Assembly: GCA_032622095.1 (NCBI GenBank)
Contig: CP136066.1
Location: 204,376,978-204,440,977, forward strand
From: Siphonodentalium dalli
Taxonomy: Eukaryota; Mollusca; Scaphopoda; Gadilida; Siphonodentaliidae
Direction of reading: 5' to 3'
DNA length: 64,000 bases
In this document: in pieces, positions 38,201 to 53,200 of the stretch
Layout of the letters: every line of letters starts with the position of its first letter
How positions within the stretch are numbered: position 1 is the stretch's first letter
Position numbers and translations under genes: made by a program
Notes under the pieces: model-generated
Database searches by the model: none
Seen by the model: the letters and a program-made list of their open reading frames with translations, nothing else
Told to the model about the DNA's origin: nothing

Positions 38201-41200
38201 TATATAGTTTGAAAATTAAGAAAGGTATCCGTTCATTGTTGAATATTTATTACATGTATGTACAAACAGCTATACCGGTTTCGGCACATCTTGCCCTTTC
38301 AATAGCTTGGAGTCACTGATGAAAAATGTGTACTCATCTTAGAGTCTGTAAGAGATTTCATGGTGAATCACGTGATACATATATTTGATTAAATTAAATT
38401 ATACGAGGAACCTCATTAAATTGTTATGGCCTTGGTACGTAGAGAGACGTGCTCAGACGTGCGTTCCTAACGGCGCGTGTATCATTAAACGCTTGGACAT
38501 AATGGTAATTTTATTTCTGTTTGATAGCGTTTAATCTGTTGATGGGTTTATGGTGGCAAGTCCATCTTAATCTAATGTTTCTGTCCTTAATGGCACTTGC
38601 CATCTTTAATGGCGACATTATATTAGAAGCATGTGTATTTTCGCTATACATGTTGATTCATAACAAGATTTATTTTATACTGTGTGTAATTATTGATCAT
38701 TGTGATATTTTCGCTCAGTGAAGTTGATTTTTATCCACTGAAAATTTCTGTAGATATCTGCAATAGGCGCAATTTGATGAGGTTCCCAAGGTAGTGATAA
38801 ACAAAACAATAAGATAGAAGTAATCAAGACATCCGTCGGTCGCGATTTGCCAGATGGGAAATACATGAGGGCTCAAGTATTAGTTTTACTTGGATAATGG
38901 CATGCAAGTTTTTCAGTTTGGTAATCAATTCGTGTGAACTTAAATGTGCATGTTGCAATAAATAACGTAAATATAGTAAGGGAACTCGAATGCCAGCCGA
39001 CCCCCTAGTGTTTCTATGTGGTCGTTTAGCTTTGTAAGACCACACTGACCACATGTGTTATATACAGATATACAGTGACAGGCGGACTATATATAAGAGC
39101 ATCCATTGGCCAACAATATTTACCTTGAACTTGATCCCCAGTACATTCTCTTATGTGGGAGATTCGCATACATAGGAGAATGCACTGGGCCACTGGCACA
39201 TGATCTTTAATGCTGCGCCAGCGCAGCTCCCTTCGCGGAAGGGGTATAGAGGAGCGGACTGTATCACAAAAGGGTTATTTTTCTAGTTAATTCTTTTTCT
39301 CGGAGACACGGAAATATTATTTTGCATATGAAGGTGAAATTAGAAGATGTCAACTTAATGTTCCGCACTCTGATGTACAATTTGAAAGTGGTGCCGTCAC
39401 TATGGAAACGATTTGTAAACAATGCAGGCACATTTTGAGGAAAAACACTTATAACATAAGTTATGATAAAACAAATTTCATCATACTCGGACTTAAACCT
39501 TTACCCAACAAAACGGCCAAAAACGGCAAAATAAAGCTGCAACAGCCTAAATTATCTTGGGTCTGTCTCAATAAAACCATCCAAATATGGATATCATTGG
39601 AACCGGCTCATTGACCACATTGTGTTGGTTACAGTTATGCCCTGTGCCAATGCATTCTCTTATATATGCGAGTCGACCATAGGTCGCCTCGCATATATAA
39701 GAGAATGCATTGGCCTAAAAAAAACTTTTTTTTAACATATTTGACCAATTTTTTCTTACATTCTTTAACAATTTTATAATTTTTAATGTGTTAAGCCAAT
39801 GCATTCTCTTATATATGCGAGGCGACCTGTCGTCGACTCGCATATATAAGAGAATGCATTGGCACAGGGCCGTTCTGTTGGGTAAAGGGTTAAACCGACG
39901 GTGAAGATACTGTTTTTGTGTTATTTCCCCACTATTTACCACTATCTACATGTATATGTTCTATCTATTTCAGTATTAAATGTGGTAAACATGTTTGTTT
40001 TGTGCTTTTTTTTGCTATTTTGGTGTTAAAATCCGCAATATATGCTACTAATGGCGTTCAAGCCCCTAGCTCCCTCGTCATCACAACCCTTCCATATGGT
40101 TTCCGCCCATGGTTAAGTGGTCCTGCTAATTGTATATGATGTTGGTGGGACGAAATGAGTTTGTCTATACTCAGATATACGGTCTGCATGCACAGCGGAT
40201 GTTGTTTATGTGCAAAATGCTAAACAGTCAGTTGGGAATTATGTGCGTCAACAAATGCCATATGCTGTGGGGGAGTGTTTCATGGTGCGATATATTTAAG
40301 ATTAGATTATAGGAAAATTAGGTGAAACATTATTCTCAAAGGGGTCCGTGAAAATTGGTTAGTTATTTCCGCGGTATAATTTAACGCGTATTTTGTTTTC
40401 GACATCCTTGATAATCCCACACTATGATGGGGTTTCTTCCGGTAAAGTCTTAACCCTTTACCCAACAGAACGGCCCTGTGCCAATGCATTATCTTATATA
40501 TGCGAGTCGACCATAGGTCGCCTCGCATATATAAGAGAATGCATTGGCTTAACACATATTAAAAATGATAAAATTGTCAAAAAATGTAGAAAAATATTAT
40601 AAAAAATGTTAAAAAATGTAAGAAAACATTATAAAATTGTTAAAGAATGTAAGACAAAATGGTAAAAAGTGTTTTTTTTAGGCCAATGCATTCTCTTATA
40701 TATGCGAGGCGACCTATGGTCGACTCGCATATATAAGAGAATGGATTGGCACAGGGCATAACTGTAACCATCACAATGTGGTCAATGAACCGGTTCCAAT
40801 GATATCCATATTTGTATGGTGTTATTGAGACAGACCGAAGATATTTTAGGCTGTTGAAGCTCTATTTGGGCGTTTTGGCCGTTTTGTTGGGTAAAGGGTT
40901 AACGCGTATTTGTTTTCGATATCCTTGTAAAGTCTTAACACACTAATCAAGGGAGTACCATTTAGCATTGTTTCTGAATTGCCAACAGTTGGATTTAAAA
41001 ATCTTTGGAATAGTGACAGGTTAGTATGAGGGAAAGGATACAATGGGTTTATCTATTGATATCTTCAGTGTGATCACTGTGATTGACCTTCTTGGATTTA
41101 TAACATGACAAAAAGTTCCATCCAAACAAATATTTAGTATTTACTACTGTTTAACAATTTCATGACGGGAGCCGTGCTGGCGCAACATTAAAGACCATGT

Positions 41201-44200
41201 GCCAATGCATTCTCTTATATATGCGAGTCGACCATAGGTCGCCTCTCATCTATAAGAAAATGCATTGGCCTAACAATTTGTTATAAATTTATCTAGCATT
41301 CTTTAACAATTTTTTATCATTTTTTTTACATTCTTTAAAAAATGTTATAATTTGTTCTTACTTTCTACAAGAATTTTTATCATTTTCTCTTATATTCTTT
41401 AACAATTTTATCATTTTTATCATTTCTTTTACATTCTATAGCAATTTTATCATTTTTGATCATTTTTTCTTACAGTTTATCTATTTCTCCATGTTCTTGT
41501 CAATGGTGATGTGTTTATAGACTTCTATATTTTAGCACATTCTGAACGCTCTTAAATATTAACTATTATTCTTAATGGTGCTGTTTTTTTCAGACTTATA
41601 TATTATTTTGCAAATCATTTACCAACTGCGGGTGCCTTGGGTCTCTTTAATGTTTAGTGTAGATATAAGGATTCATCATCAGGGTGATCCAAAAATAATC
41701 CGCGGGTAATTATCGTCTGAGCCAGACTGAAACGAGAATACGACTGGGGACTATGCAAACTAACTGTCGTGCCGATTGCCCGTCTTTCTTCCTGGTAACG
41801 CAAGCAAATTCGCCATGATATATCGATCTGCCAGAGAAGTCCTGAGTATACATGAAAAATTAATGCCATTTCTTGTCTAATTGGAGTGCTTTGTTTACTG
41901 TTTTCTGCCACGAATGAAACGTGCTTATTATTATGCAATATAATGGGGTGTGATACAGCATCCAAATATGGATGTTTTGTCATAAAACGCAAAACTCACA
42001 AAGGAATAAGACAAGTAAAGCTTAACATAATTTAACAAGGAAACTATTGTTCAAGAACAGTTTATTCTGTGACTTATTTATTACTGAAACAAGCAATTAA
42101 AGGGGTACTGTACATTAAATCCGGCTAATTATGGGACCATCTTCTATTATACTCAACGTAATTTATGCAACAAATGAATGAATTTGAACCATGGATCAGT
42201 GCAAAATACATTCATGTGCTCTATGAACGATGTAAACAACATGGTAATTATAATGAAATGACTAATGACTCGAGCCATAATCTCCTTTTCATTATAATTA
42301 CCATTTGTTTTACATCGTTCATGAAGTAAATGCGTGCATTTTGCACTCATCCATGGCTCAAATTCATTCATTTGTTGCATATATTCCGTTGAGTATAATA
42401 GGAGATGGTCTCATATATTATGTTGAGTATAATAGGAGATGGTCTCATATATTCTGTTGAGTATAATAGAAGATGGTCTCATAAATTTAGTGCACAGCCC
42501 CCATCCGAGTGCAATTCGTAATTAACTGAAATCCGTAAATAAGTCAACAGCCTTCGGATAATTTGCAACATTCCGAAGTTACACACGCCGCTCAATTATC
42601 ATGACCTGTTTGGTTCATGTCAATCTGGAAGAATGGCAGCACAGTATCGACTCTATCGAGTCTATACACGTCAGCTACACTCTTTCGGTTTAAGTTTCAG
42701 TCTTCATCACAGTGAAAAGACTATCAATACGGCCTCATCTGTGTCTAGTTTTGTAACTGGTCGGCCGATTTGCAGAGAATATAAGTATTATTCAAGTATT
42801 AGTAAGCAATACCTTTTTTGTTTTCCAAAACAGACAGACAAGTCAAGCAGCCAATCGAAGATATGTTCAAGATGTTAATAGGCCAGTAATTTTCGAATCA
42901 TCAGACCACATTATATACAACATATTCCATATTATATACCATTTAAAAGAGGAAGCTCCAAGAAATTGTATTATCAACTGAACCGGTCGAATAAACTGGG
43001 AACATGTTGTTTTTGTCGAGGTACCGAGGTGTGTTATGTGCTTAATTTTGATATGGACTGTACTGTAAAGTCCATTCTTCTCAATGGAACAACTCTCTTA
43101 GTTTGAATTGTGATGCATTCTCGGTTGACAACGGCGTCTCTGAATTTATCTGATAATCTCTACCACTTGGTGGACAGTCCTTTGCCACAGCTGTTCTGTA
43201 TTCTGGTGGCATATATACATTTTTGGTTCCTCTTCCAAATGGTATATAATATGGAATATGTGTATAATGTTATCTGCACATTCAACAATTAAGTGGGCCT
43301 GTAATAGGCCAAATAATTGCTCACATGTGAACTTTTTTCCACAGGCAACAACCGACCTCTATGGGAACTGCACAACTACCCATTCTGGTACGTCTGCGGC
43401 TGCGCCGGAGGCTGCCGGTGTGTTCGCACTGGCACTCGAGGCAAAGTGAGTATACTTTTGTTTCCTTTCGGTGGTATTAGTATCGACGAACAACTTAATC
43501 CGTTTTTATTATGTCAATAATTCAGATTTTAAGAACATTTAGGACCTGCGCATTATACTGAAAACAGAATATATACAGTCTAATCATCTCACGATTCTAT
43601 CAATTATTATGGTTTAACTAGTCATGACACAGTAATAAATTAACTTTCTTCGATAATTATTTGCTTCGCTCAAAACACTAACAGTGAATCCTCAGTGTGC
43701 ATGACAAACCACCACATACAAATAGCCCACTTCCGTAATTCTGTTCCAAGCCCCATGCAGAGTTCAGTCCCCTACGCAGGTCTTACCCCTGCCCGCACCT
43801 ACATATAATGTGAAGAAATATCACCTACAGATATATTTGAGACTTTTGTTGGTTACAATTCATTCTGCATTATTCTGTGAAACTAAAAATTTGAAAATTG
43901 TCTAGATCAAGCCGGAATGAATTGTAACTGACAAAACATTTCAATAAAACATGTTAGATTTAATTAAGAAAATACACATGCCTGCAGCGGTCAGACATAG
44001 CGTAGCAAGGGGACTAAACTCTCTTTTGCAGCTTGATTCTGTTCGTCGATAACGATGCGGTTCAGTTCCTCTTAAAGTCCCACTTAATTTTCTAACCTCA
44101 CATTATATGAAATATATTCCATGTTATATACCATTTGAAAGAGGAAGCTCCAAAACATTGTATTATCAACTTATCCGGTGTAATAAACTGTGGACATGTT

Positions 44201-47200
44201 GTTCTTGTTGATTTGCAGTAAAAGGCAGTATTATTTTCAATGCAGTGGGGAATAACTCTCTATATTAAAGATAGAGTTATTCCCCATACATTGAAACAGT
44301 TTGAATTCTGTTGCATTCTGGGATTCAAATGGGGGAAGTCATTCTATGATTTCAGCAGTTTTCTATTTCTCTGTGGGCCTCTTCTGAGACACAGATGTTT
44401 CAAATAGTGATGAATTATAGTATTTTAATCATATTTTATGGCAAAGATTGTTATTAAAACCGTATATCAAGTCACTATAAAAATAATAATCGGCGACTCG
44501 AAATTTAAGTGGGCCTTTAATCACTTGAACCAATAAAATTAGAGTATGTTTCTGCTGAGGATCATGTGAGGAAGGCATATTCAGAACACTGTCCACAAAC
44601 AGAGAGAACATACGTTATACTGGCTACCGTCGTCTGGCACTGCCATGATATTTCACTATCGGCGCTTACGATCATAAAAAAATAAGCTAAACATTTTGGT
44701 TCATTTGCTGAATCAAGATAGTCACAATATGCTGAGTATCATGGGATGAAGCAAAGATGGAGATCATGTGCACAAACAGAGAGAACGAATGTTAGACTGA
44801 CTCTCGTTGCCTAGCATTGCCATGTTATTTCTCTATCGGCGCTTACGAACATAAAAATAAGCTATACATTTTGGTTCATGTGTTGAACCAAGAACCTATC
44901 TATGCAGTATGGCTTTGCTGAGGATCATGGGAGGACGGAATGATGGAGACCGACCCCATGTCCACAGACAGGGAGAACGAATGTTAGGCTGGCTCTCGTT
45001 GCCTAGCACTGCCATGATATTCTCAATATAGGCACTTACGATCATAAAAATAAGCTAAACATTTTGGTTCATTTGTTGAACCAAGAACGCCTGGTTATTG
45101 TTCTGCTGAATGTGCATGAGGGGAAGGAATAATGGAGACACAATCTGCAAAACAGAGTTCAGTCCCCTCGCTAAGCTATGTCTGACCGCTGCCGACATGT
45201 GTATTTTCTTCATTAAATCTAGCATTTTTATGGAAGTGTTTTGTCAGTTACAATTCATTCTGGCTTGATCTAGACAATTTTCAAATGAATATCGACAGTT
45301 CAAAAGTCTCAAATAAATAAATGTACGATTTCTTCACATTATGTGTAGGTGCTGGTAGTGGTTAGATTAAATCGTGCGCAGGGGACTGAACTCTGCGTGG
45401 AGCTTGCTTCTTCTCAACAAATGTCTATCCTATGTGACGTCATTGACCTGTTGGATGACGGAAATTTGGTGCACATGTAGCTAGCTATATATCTCATCGG
45501 ATATATCACATGTTGTGATCTGTTGTGTTTGTATGGTGTATCATTTTACCAATACAATTTATACACAATCTCACAAGATTTGATATCTTTATATTAGAGA
45601 TTTGCGTTGCTCTATATAAACTAAATCGGAAACTATGAATGATGCTGACATTAACACCGCATTAACCATGCGGCGATAAATGTCATGAGGTGACAGAAAT
45701 CCGATAGCAGCTGTAAAACCCAAGATCGACCAAGCAAATAATAGACATCCATGTCGCCCGATCATCAGCGCATGTCATTACCATCATTTCCGGTGATGGT
45801 TCCAAGACAACACCACGAACACGCCAATCAAAATACATGCGATGTGTCATTCGGGTTATAGTATATAAAACAATCACCCTCCCCTTAGTGTGCTGTCACC
45901 CACACTCAAGTCAGCAAAAATCACACCTGGCAGCTGAATGGTTGATTATGATTGGGATAAAATTTATGGTAAAAAGAAAGAAGAAAAAAATCAAAGCCAC
46001 CATGGAAATATTATACCTAGATGATGATTGATCCAGAGTGGGTGAAATAATTAACCTGGCATTTACTCGTTGGGGAATCGCGTGGTTTCGAGGTTGGTGA
46101 GTACCACGCATTCAATATGTGCAAACGCACAAAATCATAATATACGAGGAACTGACACAAAACGTAACAGTTTGACTGTTACGAGCATATGCTGGTTTAT
46201 TTTTGAAACAAGTTGATACCTTATTTGTTGGGAAATACTTAGTGGTTTTCTATAACATTCTGACCAAAGTTGCCAGTCGGAGGTGCGTGGAATACATGCA
46301 CCAGTCCGTACGTCTTGGAGAACCCTTCGACTGACAACTTTGGTCAGAATGTTAGAGCAAACAAATGTGAATTTGGACATAAATGAGGTATCAGCTTGTT
46401 TGAAAAATAGTATAGCATCTGCTCATAGCTGTCAAAATACTATTTCTGGTGGCATTTTAGATAGCCTCGGCCATTTTGAATGCGTGATACTCATCAGCTC
46501 GAAACACGTGATTCCCCACCGTGATTTAATGGGATTTAACCTGGCACCAACGGGTGCGCGAAAAATAGTATCTGGAGGTGCATTCATATATGGAATTCGT
46601 GAATATTCATGAATTCCATATATGGAATTCATGAATATTCAAAACTCCATATATGGAATGCATATCCATAACTTTGACCTGTAGCAATTAATGGGGTGGG
46701 AGAATCCAATATGGCCGCGACTCAGTGATATCGCTTTTCAGAGGTAGACTTAACAGTAACTGTTATCATGCAATGATAGCATTAACCCTTTACCCAACAA
46801 ACCGGCCAAAACCGGCCAATTAAAGCTTCAACAGCCTAAAATATCTTCGGTCTGTCTCAATAAAACCATACAAATATGGATATCATTGGAACCGGCTCCT
46901 TGACCACATTGTGATGGTTACAGTTATGCCCTGTGCCAATGCATTCTCTTATATATGCGAGTCGACCATAGGTCGCCTCGCATATATAAGAGAATGCATT
47001 GGCCTAAAAAAAATCTTTTTTTAACACTTTTTACAATTTTTCTTACATTCTTTAACAATTTTATAATTTGTAATGTGTTAAGCCAATGCATTCTCTTATA
47101 TATGCGAGGCGACCTATGGTCGACTCGCATATATAAGAGAATGCATTGGCACAGGGCCGTTCTGTTGGGTCGATACTACTTGGAACTTATAAACCTATCG

Positions 47201-50200
47201 TGTATGTTTCGCGTATTTTTCATCCAGTTTTCCGTGGAGAAAAGAAAACACAATAGTGAATGAATTAATATATAACGTTATTCAACAGATCGTTTCGTTT
47301 TGTTTTCCAGTCCCGAATTGACATGGATCGACATACAGCATCTTCTTGTGCTGACGTCTCAGAAGAACCAGCTATTCGATCCATACCTCATACACCAATG
47401 GATGGAGAATGGTGCAGGCCTGGAGAAAAACCATCTCTTCGGATTTGGCGTAATTGACACCGATCGCATGGTTCATCTCGCCAGAAGGTGGAAGACACTG
47501 CCGGAACGGAAGCACTGTACTGCTGGGGTAGTGGTAGGGCCAATGTAAGCAATATATACCAACTGTGACTATCTTAATTAGTATTGAACACGTATTTTCT
47601 CCATTTTATAGGAATCTCGGGGGGGGGGGGGGGGTAGTAAACAAATTTGCAGGAAGGTATGATGTTTTTTTGCATCTGGCATTTTCGGGGATCCATCACC
47701 CCCAAACCTGCAAACAAACAAAATTTATTTCTAATTTTTGTTACACCCCCCCCCCCCCAAATTTCACTAAATTTCGTCTAAACCGCATAAAACTCAACTG
47801 ATATCACTCATGTGACTGGGAAATGATCTCATTTAGTTCAAATAACAGTTTAACGTGTTTCAGAAGCTGATTTAATTGAAAAAAAAAATTTTGTAAATTG
47901 CTGATCATCTGTAACCCTAGGTCATTATGCAGGATACACACAATTCCAGAATTTCTAACTATTTCCTGATTAGTCTGTCAACCAGCCCATTATCTAACAT
48001 ATTCCGTACCACCTATGTTAGTCTACTGGAGCAACTTTCTTCTATTATACTAAACTAGCTGAAATATAGACTCCCTTCGGGAGCCTATATTCAGCATCGG
48101 AGATAACTCTGCCCTTTGTGGGACTTCGAGCACATTTTGATCTTAGACAGATCCTTTATTCAGCGGCGTACCCTTTGTTCGCTTCAAGCACATTTTGATC
48201 GTTGAAACATTTTCACTTCTATCTATTGTTTTAATTTTTTGTTACTCAATTTAACAAAAAAACAATTATTTTTTTAATTCAAAATTTGAAAAACTAACAC
48301 CGTTATAACACCCATCAGGGACTCTCAGGGCGGGGGTGTAATAAAATAAATTGCTGGAAGGTATGCCTGGGTGGGTGGCTGGCTGGCCCGAGGGGAAAAA
48401 AGGCAAATATTTTACTAAATACCTTTTGTGCCCATATTTGACATTTGTAACAGTTAAAACATATTATAAGTATTTATAACAGCAAAAAACCCCACCATAT
48501 TTATGTTACTGGGACCTCATATGGGCCTCAGCGGAGATGACATTAAGCTATGGCATGTTGCATTTGGGACGATGGGGTGAAAAAAATCCTTCCCAACACC
48601 CTTCGGAAGGAAGCTTCGGAAAATAAAAACCGAAATAAACAAACTTGTCTTGATGTAATTAAAGCCCAGATCATTGTGTGGATGGAAAAAGAGCGAGCAA
48701 CTGTCTCAAACATTAATGTGACTATCAATTGCTAGAAAATAACTATATATCATCAGTGCATCAAGCCAATCAGTGAATTATTTGCATGTCAATCAACTCC
48801 GATGATCTCTCACAAAACCAAAAGTATCCAAGTCTGGTACAGTGCTGTGACTGCTTGTCATCTATATATATAAACGAGTACGATCTGTCCGGATTTTTCT
48901 CTCAGACCCCTGGACCGAGTTCAACCAAATTTGGTGCGGTATATATATACAATATGTCTTTAACTTTTATTCATTCATCTTCCAGGAAATTCACTACTGG
49001 CAAAAGCGTCACTCTCAGCATAACGACAGACGGTTGTAAGGGAACGGGAAACCATTTAAAGTACCTGGAGCACGTTCAGGCATTCATCACACTCGAGTCA
49101 ACATTCAGAGGAAACGTCGCCATATTCCTCAATTCAAGCATGGGAACTAAGTGAGTTCGATTTTACTGTCACCAGATAGCCTCATGCCAAGCTCCATGCA
49201 GAGTTCATTCCCCTACGCATGGCTTACCGCTGCCCACACCTACACGTAATGTGAAGAAATGTCACATTTATTTATTTGAGATTTTTGTAGGTAACAATTC
49301 ATTCTGCATTGTTCTGAAAAACTGACCTGTCCATATTCTTTTGAAAATTGTCTAGATCAAGCCAGAATGAATTGCAACTGACAAAACACTTCAATAAAAA
49401 AAATGATATTTAATTAAGAAAATACACATGCCTGCAGCGTTCACGCATAGCGTAGCGAGGGGACTGAACTCTATTTTGCTGCTTGGTCTCTTGCATGTGA
49501 TTAGTCTAAGTCTGCTAACCAGCAAACCAGCTAAGTTATTGGGATAGCGAGATGCTAGTTTACGTACGAGAACGCCCCGATATAGGCTTAACCCTTTACC
49601 CAACAGAACGGCCATGTGCCAATGCATTATCTTATATATGCGAGTCGACCATAGGTCGCCTCGCATATATAAGAGAATGCATTGGCTTAACACATAATAA
49701 AAATGATAAAATTGTCAAAGAATGTAGAAAAATATTATAAAAATTGTTAAAAAATGTAAGAAAAAATTATAAAATTGTCAAAGAATGTAGAAAAATATTA
49801 TAAAAATTGTTAAAAAATGTAAGAAAAAATTATAAAATTGTTAAAGAATATAAGATAAAATGGTAAAAAGTGTTAAAAAAAGAATTGTTTTAGGCCAATG
49901 CATTCTCTTATATATGCGAGGCGACCTATGGTCGACTCGCATATATAAGAGAATGCATTGGCACAGGGCATAACTGTAACCATCACAATGTGGTCAATGA
50001 ACCGGTTCCGATGATATCCATATTTGTATGGTGTTATTGAGACAGACCGAAGATATTTTAGGCTGTTGAAGCTTTATTTGGGCGTTTTTGGCCGTTTTGT
50101 TGGGTAAAGGGTTAATATGGCATGAGTTACGCCTTAGTGACCAGCTCACATAAAACCAAAAATAAATGGAATAAAATATCACAATTGCGACAATAAACGG

Positions 50201-53200
50201 GTTTATTCCACAGAAGACACTGCAGAAGACATGATATTTGTTCTTAACACCACATCAAATGTCAATTGAAAGCTGTAATTTAAAGGTACTCAACCCGATA
50301 AAACTCCTCTCAATTACTATTTCAATGGCTTCGGGGGTCAAAAATATTTGATTCGAGTCGAGGAAGTCACCCATCAAAGCTCAGATTTGTTAGATATCGA
50401 TTTTAGAAATCTATTATTTTTCATTATCGGGAATACTATCTGGCCCAGAACTGCGTTAAAATTACCACTTGATTTTAGAGTTATTCATCCTTGTCTGTTT
50501 GAATAGATTTGGAGTACACATCCAGAGCAGATTACGGCAGTTATCAGTACTCATCTCGAGAACATAACAAATTTGAAAAATCAATATCTAATAACTCTGA
50601 GCTTTGTTTGATGGGTTCCTCGACTCCAATCAAATATTTTTTACCCCCAAAGCCAAAGAAATAGTAATATAGGACCCTCTGATCGGATTGTTGTTGTTGG
50701 AATCTGTTGAGATGGGGACCCTCTTTACGGGTTGAGTACCTTTAATGTGTTAAAAAAAACAATTACGACAGTGTTTACATGTTTTTACAAGAATGCGAAC
50801 TCAATTGACCTGACGAAGTGACATCGGCATATTCTGACGAAAATATTCTAGCAATCGTGAACAAAACGACGTGGTATTACAAAATAATGCTAACCACTGT
50901 CAACTATGGTATCAAATTTCCCAAAACTTGTTATTTATCAACATTTTGTTCAACATTTTTTGGCCGTATTATCACTAAAAGTATCACGAAATTTGACCGT
51001 ATAACCACTTGATTTTAGAGTTATCCATCTTCATCCGCAATTTTGTCCGAGACCGTCCGTTTGACCACGTGTTTCTGATTTCGATTTCTGATCACTCTGA
51101 GCTGTGATGGGTGGATTACTCGACTGGAATCAAATATTTTTTACCCCCCAAGCCAAAGAAATAGTAATTTAGGAGCACCTTTCACTAATAAGTGACATAT
51201 GACCACTTACAATAAAAATAAACACACAATAGTAACAAGACACGATGTTTGAATAAAAGGGTTCATTCGATTGTTATGGGCGTACTCGTTGACGGCATAG
51301 CATCCGCTTCCGGTGGTCCCCCCATAATTACTGGTTATTTGTCAGACTTAAATCACAATAAAGGTGGCTGTAGTAACAATGAAGGTTACATTCATGGATT
51401 GAACTTATCTGACTGAACGGTGTAGAATAAATACAGAACACAACTTGCATCATAATCTCGAATATTTTATCGAACTCGTTGCGGACGGCGCAAAGTTATA
51501 TTTCGCTCGAGCTACGCTCTCGCGAAATATATCCTTGCGCCATCCGCAACTCATTCGATAAAAGAGTCTCGATTAAGATGCGTGTTGTGTTCTGTCTATA
51601 TATACAACATATTCCATATTATATACAATTTGAAATAGGATGCTCCAAAACATTGTATTTATAACTATCAACTTTTGCGAAAGCCCTGTGCCATTGCATT
51701 CTCTTATATATGCGAGTCGACCATAGGTCGCCTCGCATATATAAGAGAATGCATTGGCCTAACAAATTTTATAATATTTTTTATAATTGTTAAAGAATGT
51801 AAGAAAAAATGAAAAACATTTTAAAAAATTGTTGAAGAATGTAAAAATAATGATATAAATGATAAAAATTGTTAAAAAATGTAAGAAAAAAATGATAAAA
51901 ATTGACAAAGAATGAAAGAAAAAATTATCAAAACGTCTCACAAATTATTAAAGTATGTAAGAAAAAATGATAAAATTATTAAAGAATATAAGAAAAAAAA
52001 TTATTATAGAATTTTTTCAATTATAATTTTTTTTAAAGAATGTAAGAAAAATTGATAAAAAATGAAAATAAAATTGTTAGGCCAATGCAATCTCTTATAT
52101 ATGCGAGGCGACCTACATGTATGGTCAGTTTCAGTTTCGATTTTGCACATCATATTTTGCTTTCAGTATTATGATCTCTGGTATAGTTACTTGGACCTTA
52201 TGCACAGTCTATGAAAATCCCCCTGCATTCTTATCATGGTCTACAGGTGTTCATCCATATCCAACTTATCCGTTCGAGTAGACTATGAGCATGCTGCTTT
52301 TGTCAAGGTACCGAAGTGTGTTCCGCGCTTAATTTCGATCTGGTCTGTACTGTTCTTCGATGAAAGGGGAATTACTCTATCTCTTAGTTGTGACTTGATA
52401 TACGGGTTTAATAACAATATATGCCATAAAATATGATTAAAATACTATAATTCATCACTATTTGAAACACCTGTATCTCAGAAGATGCCCAAAGAGAAAT
52501 AGAAAACTGCTAAGACATCCACCCTTTGGCACCCAGAATGCAACAGAATTCAAACTTTTTCAATGGAAGGGGAAGAACTCTATCTTTAATATGTAGAGTT
52601 ATTCCCCCTGCATTGAAAATAATACTGATTTTTACTTCAATCTTTATGACAAACGCGTTAGCAACTCAACAAAAACAACATGTCCACAGTTTATTACACC
52701 GGATAAGTTGATAATACAATGTTTTGGAGCTTCATCTTTCAAATGGTATATAATATGGCATATATTTTATATAATGTAATCTTGGGGTTCAAAAATTAAG
52801 TGGGTCTTTAAGTCGGGATTAATATTGCCATCGGTGGGAATAAAAAAATGAAAACTACTTTTGTTTTCTTGGCACACCAGCTGGACACACAGCTTTGGGA
52901 AGGGAAATCTGTAAACCAAATAATAAAACATAAAATGCCTTACAGTACTTCATTATCAGTAAGATTCACATAATATAGTATGTGTTCAATTTTCAAGGTC
53001 GATGATACTCAGTCAGCGCCCCAATGATAACGACTCCAAGAGTGGATTCACAAGATGGCCATTTATGACGTCACATTGCTGGTCCGAGTTGGCAAGCGGA
53101 ACTTGGACCCTGGAGCTTACCATGGTTCCACCAAGGGAACCTATTGACCAGGAGAGCGTGTTCCACGAGTGGAGCCTAGAGCTGCACGGAACACTGGAGC

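Noticed and set aside
38206-38345. Hammerhead ribozyme (CTGATGA and a GAAAC on the other strand near 38275-38325)
   Set aside because: The two core motifs are on opposite strands, so the ribozyme core cannot form.
41654-41992. Mariner-type element suggested by CAGGGTGATCCAAAAATAA and a 112-aa ORF
   Set aside because: No second end, no DDE/D motif and no similarity I can name in the ORF.
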